From: Imbricaverruca yamaguchii
Taxonomy: Eukaryota; Arthropoda; Thecostraca; Neoverrucidae
Length of the DNA stretch: 64,000 nucleotides
Assembly (NCBI GenBank): GCA_034440575.1
Contig: JAOTOL010001243.1
Location: 1-64,000, forward strand
Reading direction: 5' to 3'
The stretch's first letter is position 1. Each line of letters opens with the position of its first letter. The notes below the pieces were generated by a model. The model was not told where the DNA came from. It did no database searches and saw only the letters and a program-made list of their open reading frames with translations. Positions 1-8,619 of this stretch are shown in pieces. The position numbers were made by a program, and so were the translations under genes.

Positions 1-132
1 TACACCGTAGATCAAACAATATTATGCTCTCGTATTGCCGCGTCGCACTGCCACTGACCAAGTGCGTGTCACGCCAGCAGCAGCGATCGGAGCCGACGTT
101 CGATGATCACGGCGAGTCGATGATGTTCCCCG

Positions 133-378
133 ATGCGGTGTCCCGTTCGCGAACGCGTCCTGGCATTGCAGGTCATCAATGCGAACCGTTTTCTATCGCC
201 ATCGGACATTGGAGATCTGTGCATCAGCACAAACTCGGTCTCACATCACCGGCAGCATGCTCATGCGCTGTGCGCTAATAGTGAGTCGGATACCGACCAT
301 GGTGACTACCGTAATGACGCACATATCGGACGACGCACTCTCCAACGCCAAGCAGACATATTACAACAGTGGAAATAA
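133..378 (+). pseudogene. Unrecognised viral ORF fragment at the window edge
   Basis: An 81-codon reading frame ending in TAA at 376-378. I do not recognise the product. Its codon choice (GAC, TCG, CGC-rich) resembles the neighbouring viral genes. A second frame starting at 179 overlaps it and stays open to 916. The two frames hand over near 360-378, which suggests either overlapping genes or one gene with a frameshift. The window cuts the left side, so the true start is unknown. Confidence 0.3.
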
Positions 379-916
379 ACTCGAAATACACCATTTGTCC
401 AATGTGCGCTGTAACATTTATCGACACGTATCGTTAGCCATACGACACAATCAGATTATTAAACAACTTGTCTGGAACAAGCTCTGCGGTTTGATTGGTT
501 TTTTCCGTGCATACTGCATTGCTCAAACGATCAAGAATGTGAACAATATCAAACATTGGCGCGACGTGTCCGTACTGTGTCAGCAGACTACGACGCAGAT
601 CGATCTCTATATATTGTTGCGTTGTAAACTGGTGCAAGCGTTTGAAAAGTGGATTGTGCACACACCGAAACTGATCACAGAAACGAAGGTGAACGAACAG
701 GGCGAGAGAGTGGATGTGGACACACTTGCTGTCGATCCGGCCGATGCGCCTGATGTGTCTGTTGATTATGTTGATATCAGACAGTTTTTGTGGAGTAAAT
801 TTGTTAATAACGTTAAAAAGGGCGTCGAAAAAAACAACAGCGCTATATTTCTGCGACCGTTCTATTACAATTACAAAGAGCTAGATAACGAAACTAAAAA
901 AGCCACTTCCCGCTGA
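179..916 (+). CDS. Unrecognised viral protein, N-terminus uncertain
   Basis: An open frame of 245 codons. The part from about 360 onward looks coding: balanced composition with hydrophobic and aromatic blocks such as IGFFRAYCIAQTI, and an acidic linker near residues 185-200. The first 60 residues overlap a better-looking frame (133-378), so the real gene may start within 298-400 or continue from the other frame by a shift. No known domain was recognised. It stands first in a run of rightward viral genes, 28 bases before the next ATG at 945. Confidence 0.45.
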   Translation: MRTVFYRHRTLEICASAQTRSHITGSMLMRCALIVSRIPTMVTTVMTHISDDALSNAKQTYYNSGNKLEIHHLSNVRCNIYRHVSLAIRHNQIIKQLVWNKLCGLIGFFRAYCIAQTIKNVNNIKHWRDVSVLCQQTTTQIDLYILLRCKLVQAFEKWIVHTPKLITETKVNEQGERVDVDTLAVDPADAPDVSVDYVDIRQFLWSKFVNNVKKGVEKNNSAIFLRPFYYNYKELDNETKKATSR

Positions 917-944
917 TGCGCAACACGATCATAACACGTGCGGA

Positions 945-2903
945 ATGTCTACATCCAGACTGCTGAAAGGTCTCGTCGATGTGGTGTCGGTGTACGCGCA
1001 TACAGGAGGGGATAAAATCATTTGATCAACGTTCAACTATTGCTGCAGCAAATAGCGACATGCAATGCCAATATAGTGGCCGCACAAAATCAGCTGCAAC
1101 ACAAATATCACGTTCCGTATGAGGTTTATAATATATTCTGTGGATTGTCGCGCACGCCCGACTTCAAGAAACTGAACAGTGTCATCAATCCGATAAACAA
1201 CGAACTGATCGTGCTTGAACAGATTCAACAACAACTGACATCGGCACGACTCACATACAGCGACGCACAACTGGCACAACTAAGCCATACAATCGTGCAC
1301 GTGCTGTCACGTCATATGGACGAAGTTAACATGATCGACGCTGACAAGCGTATGGCACATAACATGAATACACTAACCGAACTCTCCGAACGTTATCCGA
1401 ATTTGTGCGATTTCATGGACGATCGCCGCTATATAGGCACGGCAAATCAGTTTGCGCGCTGCGCCACAAAATGGGATATGATCGACGCCGTGCTGAAGTC
1501 GTATTGCGATGCCATCGACGGTGTGTGGTTTAAATTACGAGCACGTGGTTCGATACTGAAGTATACTATCGTGCCGATGAACGTTGAGTCGATCATGCGC
1601 GAATACCGCGCTATTGCCGACACGGACGACGGTGTTCTGATTCGGAAAACGGTGACCGCCGGCGATGTGGCGCAGAATATTTACACTGCCGATCATGTGC
1701 CCGAAGTGTTGGCTGGCGTCACCGACAAAGACATCGCGCGTGCGAATGTCAAATCGGAACTGTATCCGCGCAGCATTATCGACAGGGCAATGCGATATTT
1801 CACCTATCCCACATAACGAAATACAATTTACATCGCGACTGCGACACGGCATATTTGATCGACATCGGCGAACTGGATAGACTGAACACTCCAGATTCAT
1901 TCGGCGACGTGTCACCCAATCCGTACACACTGAACGCCAAAGTAGACCTGGGCACACGGGCAGAGCAGCGATTCAGTGCAACGGAGACGCGATTTAAAAT
2001 TATATATCAGTGCATGGACATATTCACAAACGATATTGAAATCCGCGGCACACCATCTGTGCATTACACAGGTAACGGTGTACTGGATCGCACGGCAATG
2101 CATCGTCTCACCGAATACAGCATGACCGTGCTCGACAACACCGAGCGACACGAACGAACAACACGTGAAGCCGATTACAACGATCAAGACGTTGCATTGC
2201 TATTGCCGGGCAGGAGGATTTTAAATCATCTATACGGTGATGCGATGCGCGTCTCCTCAAAATCGAGCAACGTCACGCACATTTGGTCAGCACCGGCTAT
2301 ACCAACAACAACTGTAATTCCGGCTATCTATACGATGTCGACGCGACCGACAACGAAGCGCAAATTACCATGCTGAACAATCTGACGAACAATCCGAAAA
2401 CAGTGGAGATCGGCGACACGGCCACGGAGCATTACATCATCCGCTCCATGTCCACCGCTGGCACTCGTGTAAAACGTAGTGTACGCAGCGTTCTGGATAG
2501 ACAGGATGAAGACGCCACTGACTATACGAACAGGCCGCGAAAACGCATCCGTCTGACCGAAGCAGACGAAACAGTGTACGAAGATCCTCTTCAGATGAGC
2601 ATGCTTCCGGATGTTATTGTCTCCCATATAACCGGTGAGGTGTATAATCCTGAAGATAAAAAGACAATTAGTAATATGCTAGACACACGCACACATTATC
2701 CGTATGTTGTCAATCACACCAGAGGCATCAAATGGAACAATATCGAAAGTATGACACAGCACGCAGCAAACGAAACGCTGGTGGCAGCGACGCACCGGTT
2801 GACCAGTCTCGACTCCACATTGTCCCGATTACAAAGACAACCGCATGATCACATACCGCGACGGCATAATTCAATCGATTTCGGAGACAGCGTAGATTCG
2901 TAA
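945..2903 (+). pseudogene. Large unrecognised viral gene broken by about three frameshifts
   Basis: Four consecutive coding-like frames tile this interval. An ATG at 945 opens a frame closing at 1023-1025. A second frame runs 1022-1816 without its own ATG. A third runs from about 1801 to 2376, and a fourth from about 2283 to 2903. Each hand-over needs a single-base shift, near 1010-1022, 1800-1815 and 2275-2290, and coding character continues across each one. The simplest reading is one gene of roughly 650 codons that has decayed. The last section has a basic stretch (NRPRKRIRL) that could be a nuclear localisation signal. No domain was recognised. Separate overlapping genes are possible but less likely, because the second and third frames lack good starts. 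Confidence 0.6.
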
Positions 2904-3008
2904 TAAAACGTCCGATAGTACGATCAGATTGTATTCGATGTACATTGAATAAGCGATGGATACACTTGTGTTGTTACTTTTTCCGCACTCTAACCAACAA
3001 AATATGAA

Positions 3009-3908
3009 ATGGGTGGATCTAGTTCAAAATCCAAATTAGAAACCGTTCACGAAAAATGTCGTGATGTCATGACGAAAAAGTTTCAGGAGTGCATCTCGTC
3101 GACAACGTTGAATCAAGACATATTCATCGACAAAGTCGCCGGCGATGTGCTGATCAGCAATGTAAAACAGAAACAAACCAGCGTTATGAATGTACAATGT
3201 CTGACGTCGGACAGTAAAATGGAAGAGACAGCGACTGTATTACAGAACGCGCTGAGCGCCATGCAGGAGAAAACCATGCAACTCACGTCCGGCTTGGCAG
3301 GCGGCGATAATGATATTCTGCAACAAAGTCGCAGCAAAGTAATCGAAACTATTCGGCACGAGATGGTCACCAATTTGAAATCGTCACTGGAACAGAATCA
3401 GAAAATAACCGTGGCCAATGTCGGCGGCAATCTGGCAATGTGTGATGTCACGCAAGAGCAGGCGGCCGAATCGGCAGTCAGCGCCGTGCTGAACACGTCT
3501 TCGGTGCGTAATGCAATGAATGACTTTGCCACGACAATCTCGTCGGAATCAAAAACCACCGAGGAGAATACATTCGCTGGCATTATCACGTCTATCGGTG
3601 GCGTTGTGTCGAACGCAATGCAAGGCACGGCAATGATAGTCCTGGTATTCGTCGTATGTGGTCTGGCCGTGTTGACATTTATTGTCAAAGTGTTGGGCTT
3701 GGACATAACCCGACTATTGCCGTTCGGTTTTCTGACCAGCATGATGAAACGATCTCCGTCCAAACCGGCGAAGAAACCCGAACCGGTAGCGCAGCCGCCG
3801 CCGGCAAAGAAAGCAAAAACACAATCTACTATGTCCACTGCGCCAACAATGTCGACGGCTACTCACAACAGTGCTGCTACTACTACTACTGCTGCACCAA
3901 CTAAGTAA
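3009..3908 (+). CDS. Myristoylated L1R/F9L-type virion membrane protein
   Basis: 299 residues, uninterrupted. It begins MGGSSSK, an N-myristoylation signal (Gly2, Ser6, Lys7). A Thr/Gln/Asn-rich ectodomain with Cys at about 17, 28, 64 and 145 follows, then one transmembrane helix at about 207-227, then a Pro/Ala/Lys tail ending in a Thr/Ala run. This architecture is that of the L1R/F9L superfamily: poxvirus entry-fusion proteins, iridovirus myristylated membrane protein and asfarvirus E248R. Members sit in the inner virion membrane with disulfides made by viral redox enzymes and act in entry. The family call rests on architecture and the N-terminal motif, not an alignment. The next gene starts 18 bases downstream behind an AAATAAA-type stretch that could serve as both poly(A) signal and promoter. 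Confidence 0.72.
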   Translation: MGGSSSKSKLETVHEKCRDVMTKKFQECISSTTLNQDIFIDKVAGDVLISNVKQKQTSVMNVQCLTSDSKMEETATVLQNALSAMQEKTMQLTSGLAGGDNDILQQSRSKVIETIRHEMVTNLKSSLEQNQKITVANVGGNLAMCDVTQEQAAESAVSAVLNTSSVRNAMNDFATTISSESKTTEENTFAGIITSIGGVVSNAMQGTAMIVLVFVVCGLAVLTFIVKVLGLDITRLLPFGFLTSMMKRSPSKPAKKPEPVAQPPPAKKAKTQSTMSTAPTMSTATHNSAATTTTAAPTK

Positions 3909-3926
3909 TATATTTATTTAAATAAA

Positions 3927-6098
3927 ATGAACGATACTAATAATCTCAATAACACGGCTAAAGTTATTTTGTATCCGTCTATGCTGGACGATAGTGATAT
4001 CGTCAAAGAAGATAACAATGCGTTCATGATGAAAGGTGTTGACGAGTTGGATACCGTCGCTGTTGCACCACCGTCCGAAATGGATATTGCTGCATCGTCG
4101 TCAACGGCAGTCGCTGCCGCTTTGCTTGCCGACATTCCGCATGACGTATACGATAATTATGCCAATAGTGATGTGTTGCAACAAGATTTTCAACAGTCTA
4201 TCGAGTTTCGTCGCAAATTCGACAAAGAATACGCCAAACAAATCAAACGACAACAGGACAAACATATTAAAACACTCGCTGAACAGATCATTGAACAGCA
4301 GCAGCAGCAGCAGCAGCCGGCAACACCCCGACCATTAAAGCGCACAACTCGTAAACCGGCTGCAACTAAAAAGAAATATCCATGTGCAATGCCTAAATGT
4401 AAGCCTCGGTCACCGGCGGCAGCTACGGTGCCGATACTTGAAACTTCGCTGTCAGCATCGTTGATGCGCAGTAACGGTAAAATGATGATGGACGGATCCG
4501 CACCATCTTCGCTGCGCAACATACCCGATCTTTTACCCATGTCTCTGGCGGCGGCGCCACCGTTATCGCCACCACCACCACCACCACCACCACCACCACC
4601 ACCACCACCACCACCACCACCACCACCACCACCACCACCACCACCACCACCACCACCACCACCACCACCACCACAAGTGGCATATGATTTGCTCACGCGT
4701 AAACTTAATGGCGACACTAAACGTAAATTCGACACCGATGACAATATTCAGCAGCGTCAAGTGTCGAAACGACACCGTTCCAACGAATGTCGTACATATC
4801 GTGCACCGTTGGTGTTGGACTGTCGTTCCGGAAGCCGAATGGGTAACGGTATGTCATTTTCATCTTCGTCATCGTTGTCGCGCTTGCCATTGTCAAACGA
4901 TGCGCTATTGAATCCGGTGTCATCATCACAACATGTTGCAGAGTTGAAATCGAATCATGTACGCGTTAAAACATTGCCGTCGCTGCGGAATAACGGTAAC
5001 CCGAGCACGTCGGGACAACGCCGACGTTTGGACGAATCACGCAAACAGTTGTTTCAGAACATTCGCGATCAGGGTTTGTCGAAACAACATCAACAACAAC
5101 AGCGTCGTCGTCGCCGTCGTCACGACCATGATGACGAATATGACAATTTCGACATCGACGGCGGCGACGTTGACGAGGACGATGTGTGGTCAGCTCTGGA
5201 TACAACGCGGGAAGAACAGGAACGCTGGAATTGTCTGAACGAGCTCAACCAATATGTGGAAGAACACGGCACGCTGAACAAGGATCAGTTCAACGAACAT
5301 ACACATTTGGGCAAATTAAAATATCTGCTCAACAGGGCACGCGCTAAACAGGTTGATATAACACAGCGTGAATTTCAGCGTATTTACGTGTTCGCATTGT
5401 ACACAGCAATTGAAGCTGCCATGTGCCACGCCGGCATGACAACCATGTCGGGATTGGCCAAACACGAAATGCAAAACTTCAAGAAGTATTCCATGTTGTG
5501 CAATGAAATCTCAGACAAGTACAAACTGAATCTCTTGCAAAATATGTTTACACAGAATATGGAAAAACGAATTATGTTTATAATACTGGTCGCTATAATG
5601 CAGTATTACATCACTTGTAAAATCGCTACGCCAAATGCTGCGTCTTTGTTGACAGGCGATACACACGGCACAAGCGACGACGGCGGCGGTGGCGGCAACG
5701 GTGGTATTGGCAGGATATTTGGTAGTGTGTTCAATAAATTGAGCAGCATGTTTGGAGTGTCGCCGCCGTCACCACCGCCACCTCCGCCGCCACCACCGCC
5801 ACCACCGCCTCCACCGCAGCGGCCGCCGACGACGGCGGCGGCGCAAAGTCCCGTGGAAACGGACGTAGCGAATCACACAGATGCATCGGCGTACGGTGAA
5901 TATGACGTTGATGACGACATGCAGTTGTTGTTCAATTTTAACAACAATACCGACACTGATTTCGACGTATTCACTATCGACGACGACGACGACGATCATC
6001 GGCGTAAAGAAGTGTTAATAGGTGACGGCGGTAGTGGCGCTGTCGAAAACGTCGACACAATGTTTCAAACCACAGACGGCGGCAATACTGCAGTTTGA
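3927..6098 (+). CDS. Large viral protein with polyproline runs and one membrane segment
   Basis: 723 residues, unbroken. In order: a Ser/Ala-rich acidic N-terminus; a Gln run near 120; Lys/Arg-rich segments; a run of about 35 prolines encoded by a nearly pure (CCA)n tract at 4567-4672; an Arg run followed by Asp/Glu-rich stretches (about 395-425); a helical region with few low-complexity residues (about 430-570) ending in a hydrophobic segment FIILVAIMQYYITC near 550-566; then a Gly-rich linker, a second proline run and an acidic tail. The helical region plus membrane segment is probably the conserved core. I do not recognise the family. The ATG directly follows AAATAAA. It lies 17 bases after the L1R-type gene on the same strand. 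Confidence 0.65.
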   Translation: MNDTNNLNNTAKVILYPSMLDDSDIVKEDNNAFMMKGVDELDTVAVAPPSEMDIAASSSTAVAAALLADIPHDVYDNYANSDVLQQDFQQSIEFRRKFDKEYAKQIKRQQDKHIKTLAEQIIEQQQQQQQPATPRPLKRTTRKPAATKKKYPCAMPKCKPRSPAAATVPILETSLSASLMRSNGKMMMDGSAPSSLRNIPDLLPMSLAAAPPLSPPPPPPPPPPPPPPPPPPPPPPPPPPPPPPPPPPPQVAYDLLTRKLNGDTKRKFDTDDNIQQRQVSKRHRSNECRTYRAPLVLDCRSGSRMGNGMSFSSSSSLSRLPLSNDALLNPVSSSQHVAELKSNHVRVKTLPSLRNNGNPSTSGQRRRLDESRKQLFQNIRDQGLSKQHQQQQRRRRRRHDHDDEYDNFDIDGGDVDEDDVWSALDTTREEQERWNCLNELNQYVEEHGTLNKDQFNEHTHLGKLKYLLNRARAKQVDITQREFQRIYVFALYTAIEAAMCHAGMTTMSGLAKHEMQNFKKYSMLCNEISDKYKLNLLQNMFTQNMEKRIMFIILVAIMQYYITCKIATPNAASLLTGDTHGTSDDGGGGGNGGIGRIFGSVFNKLSSMFGVSPPSPPPPPPPPPPPPPPPQRPPTTAAAQSPVETDVANHTDASAYGEYDVDDDMQLLFNFNNNTDTDFDVFTIDDDDDDHRRKEVLIGDGGSGAVENVDTMFQTTDGGNTAV
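4567..4672 (+). repeat. (CCA)n microsatellite coding for a proline run
   Basis: An almost uninterrupted CCA trinucleotide tract of about 35 units inside the large viral ORF. A tract this pure is prone to length change by slippage, yet the frame is kept on both sides. It also creates long spurious open frames on the other strand (poly-Gly, poly-Val, poly-Trp). Confidence 0.9.
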
Positions 6099-6114
6099 AC
6101 TCTGGTTGTATAAA

Positions 6115-7014
6115 ATGAATAAATATAAACGTTATGGTAAAGTGTTGTTGCGAAATCAACAGCCCGACAGTGAGCGCACCGATGTCAGATGGTACGTTAA
6201 ACTGGCTATCCTATCACCGCTGATAATTATATTTTTTGGCGGACTATTCCTAAGCGACGCGAACAATTCGCAGCGGTGTCAAAGCGACACGATACAATCC
6301 GTGGTATACCGACAGCCGGCGATCTATAACACTCCCGAATGGATATATCGCCATGCGCCGATTTTCGCCGGCGAACACGACACGTTCGGATACAAAAGTG
6401 AAAATAAATACGAAGATATATGTCGAGATATTTTCGAAGAGTTGTTCAACACGCCGTTTCCGTCGGCGCGTCCTGTTTTTCTAACATCGCCAGTGACCGG
6501 CCGGTGTCTGGAGCTTGACGGCTATTGTGCATCCATTCCGACGGCTATCGGCACCGGGCTGGCTTTCGAACGCAACGGAAAACAACATTATGCGCCGAGT
6601 GTGTATTTTCATACAAACGTTGAACAGTTCAACCAACAGGTGAAGCGTGATATCTTCAAAACGCGTCAATGCACCGAATTCGGTGTACTGTTGATAACAA
6701 TATCATACACGATTGCCAAACATAAACTGTACGAATATATTGTCAACAAATGCATACAAGCTAAACTGTTGCCGTACATAATATATCGTATACGTGCAGA
6801 ATATCGGAACACACTGTTGCCGAACGAGTACAAATCGAACGAAAATACTGATGCGAATATTATCGCCTACGATCTCGACACGTCTTCGACTATTGTTCAC
6901 GGTAGTAGCCAAATGTCTTCTTCGTTGTTAACATTGCCGCCGCTGTCGCCGCCGCCTCTGCCTTCTCTTCGTCCGAAAACGTCGTCGTTCGTTGTTGTTG
7001 ATTCAGCTCTTTGA
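6115..7014 (+). CDS. Membrane-anchored restriction-endonuclease-like viral protein
   Basis: The start is the ATG at 6115, directly after GTATAAA; an upstream in-frame start at 6022 would overlap the previous gene. 299 residues. A transmembrane segment lies at about 27-46 after a basic N-terminus. Around residues 120-185 the order LELDGY, FERNGKQHY, F..Q..RD..K and GVLLITISY resembles the nuclease-like domain common in large DNA viruses (Vsr/DUF723-type), where E, D and the E..G.QH block form the active site. The spacing between LELDGY and FERNG is longer than I expect, so catalysis is uncertain. The tail is Ser/Pro-rich. The last 125 bases overlap the zinc-finger gene on the opposite strand. 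Confidence 0.5.
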   Translation: MNKYKRYGKVLLRNQQPDSERTDVRWYVKLAILSPLIIIFFGGLFLSDANNSQRCQSDTIQSVVYRQPAIYNTPEWIYRHAPIFAGEHDTFGYKSENKYEDICRDIFEELFNTPFPSARPVFLTSPVTGRCLELDGYCASIPTAIGTGLAFERNGKQHYAPSVYFHTNVEQFNQQVKRDIFKTRQCTEFGVLLITISYTIAKHKLYEYIVNKCIQAKLLPYIIYRIRAEYRNTLLPNEYKSNENTDANIIAYDLDTSSTIVHGSSQMSSSLLTLPPLSPPPLPSLRPKTSSFVVVDSAL

Positions 7015-7567
7015 TTTTATCCAAATAACTTTTACGAATAGTTTCCGTACAGTGATAGAAGAGTTCGTACAAACATTTCAACCGCTGCACATCCGAATGG
7101 TCCGTCGTGTGACGCAAATACGACTTGTGATATTTCTCCAATAACGAACCGATGTCGACGTGTTTCCGGTTACGGTGAGTTGTCAGTGTCAACTGCCGCG
7201 TGAAACCGTGGTTGCACAACGTGCACACAAACGGAATCAGATTGTAATACAATGTCCGATGATGAACACGCGCGTGAGCCAGAATTCCGTTCCAGGTTAT
7301 CGCACGCAAACATACTGGACAATTCGTAAGATGTGTATTTTTGCAGTTCTGCGTGTGTGTAGTTTTCAACATGTAATAATATTGCTGGCCATGTTCGCCG
7401 GATGTTCGGTGATGTTCTAGCACGTGATCCAGCAAAGCCGTCATGCCGTTGTCGTGGCTGTCATCGCTGGCAACGTGCGAGCAGATAACACACTTCCGTG
7501 TCAGCGACACATTCGGAACGTGGCCTAATTGCGACTGTTTTTTTTTAACGTTTACCTCTGCTTGCAC
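6890..7567 (-). CDS. C2H2 zinc-finger viral protein, 5' end frameshifted
   Basis: 225 residues with three zinc-finger-like units: a CxxC near 26-29 with a distant H..HH; NCPVC...HARVHH near 82-103; and a canonical FVCTLCNHGF...HRNRKH near 113-136. A helical Lys/Glu-rich tail follows. Such proteins bind nucleic acid and are common late or regulatory proteins in insect DNA viruses. The frame opens with GTG rather than ATG. A second frame (7545-7781) with ATG, a basic PPSKKQKR stretch and an acidic Asp run meets it at a run of nine T (7538-7546). A one-base homopolymer shift therefore probably separates the true N-terminus, by decay or sequencing error. Confidence 0.55.
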   Translation of the reverse strand: MQAEVNVKKKQSQLGHVPNVSLTRKCVICSHVASDDSHDNGMTALLDHVLEHHRTSGEHGQQYYYMLKTTHTQNCKNTHLTNCPVCLRAITWNGILAHARVHHRTLYYNLIPFVCTLCNHGFTRQLTLTTHRNRKHVDIGSLLEKYHKSYLRHTTDHSDVQRLKCLYELFYHCTETIRKSYLDKIKELNQQQRTTTFSDEEKAEAAATAAAMLTTKKTFGYYREQ

Positions 7568-7781
7568 TGTCGTCGTGGGTATTTTTACGTCTACCTCTGC
7601 TTGCGCTGTCGTCGTCGCCGTCGTCGCAGTCGTCGCCGTCGTCGCCGTCGTCGTTGTCGCTGTTGTCGTCGTCGTCGTCGCTTCCAGAGATCGGTTGCAG
7701 TGTGTGTGTTCGTTTCTGTTTTTTGCTCGGCGGCGATGCGGTGTGCTTATTGTTATACACTGACACTATGTCCGTAATCAT
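7545..7781 (-). pseudogene. Probable displaced N-terminal part of the zinc-finger gene
   Basis: 78 codons from an ATG at 7781: a short N-terminus, a basic nuclear-localisation-like PPSKKQKR, then a run of Asp/Asn/Gly coded by GTCGTC-type repeats, ending shortly after RGKR. A 39-base block here is repeated imperfectly at 7548-7610 (ACCTCTGCTTGC occurs twice). It ends where the zinc-finger frame begins, across a T9 homopolymer. It may be the 5' end of that gene rather than a gene of its own. Confidence 0.4.
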
Positions 7782-7925
7782 CCGCCAGCTGTCGGAAGAT
7801 GATGATAATTATTGTGTCATCGTCGTCTACATGTTGTTTTGCGTGCTTGTCTAATACGCCTCTCGTTTACTGCGTGCGCGCATTAGACGAACGTCCTGCT
7901 CCGACGTATTGATCGTTCACAACTA

Positions 7926-7978
7926 CAGTTGTACTATCGTGTCCATGCATGTACTATCGTGTCCATGCATGTACTACC
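7926..7978. repeat. Short direct repeats flanking the AATT repeat block
   Basis: TACTATCGTGTCCATGCATG occurs twice in tandem, followed by a partial third copy (TACTACCGTCG). It lies immediately to the left of the 39-bp repeat array and may be part of the same non-coding control region. Confidence 0.75.
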
Positions 7979-7999
7979 GTCGTCCACGTCACCGTCACC

Positions 8000-8452
8000 G
8001 TCCACGCAATTGCACGGACGATAACGTATAAGTATACCCTCCACGCAATTGCACGGACGAAAACGTATAAGTATACCCTCCACGCAATTGCAACGTATGA
8101 GTCACGCAATTGTACGGACGATAACGTATGAGTATACCCTCCACGCAATTGCACAGACGATAACGTATGAGTATACCCTCCACGCAATTGCAACGTATGA
8201 GTCACGCAATTGCACGGACGAAAACGTATAAGTATACCCTCCACGCAATTGCACGGACGAAAACGTATAAGTATACCCTCCACGCAATTGCACGGACGAA
8301 AACGTATAAGTATACCCTCCACGCAATTGCAACGTATGAGTCACGCAATTGCACGTACGAAAACGTATAAGTATACCCTCCACGCAATTGCACAGACGAT
8401 AACGTATGAGTATACCCTCCACGCAATTGCACAGACGATAACGTATGAGTAG
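8000..8452. repeat. 39-bp repeat array resembling a viral homologous-repeat region
   Basis: I count 13 cores of CACGCAATTG. The long unit is about 39 bp: the core, then CACGGACG, a (G)ATAACGTAT or AAAACGTAT block, and AGTATACCCTC. A shorter form, in which the core is followed directly by AACGTATGAGT, alternates with it and gives a higher-order pattern. TGCAATTGCA and GTATAC are small palindromes. Because the unit is 13 codons long, both strands stay open across the array, but the resulting peptides are pure repeat. In baculoviruses, nimaviruses and others, such AT-centred palindromic arrays act as enhancers or replication origins. That role here is inference. Confidence 0.8.
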
Positions 8453-8619
8453 TTGACGTACCACCCAAGCTATCGCCGTTTTGCACAAAAAAAATTAGCG
8501 TACATACATACACCAATACTCATATTTATATTCTTATAACCATCATTGACTATACTGTATATTTATTCAAGCACATATACACTTGTTCTTCTGGTCTATC
8601 GTGTTCACCGGCGCCTGCA
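8453..8619. other. Viral intergenic spacer, no gene seen
   Basis: An AT-rich spacer between the repeat array and the 3' end of the next leftward gene. It holds TATA-like stretches (TATATTTATTC, CATATTTATATTC) but no convincing ORF. Confidence 0.5.

Noticed and set aside
4190..4775. Minus-strand ORFs with poly-Gly, poly-Val and poly-Trp
   Set aside because: They are shadows of the CCA tract of the plus-strand viral gene.
8000..8452. Regular repeats that might look like a CRISPR array
   Set aside because: The repeats are contiguous with no unique spacers, unit lengths vary, and the setting is eukaryotic/viral without cas genes.
7954..8516. Long ORFs on both strands across the 39-bp repeats
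   Set aside because: They are produced by a repeat length divisible by three and contain only repeated peptide.
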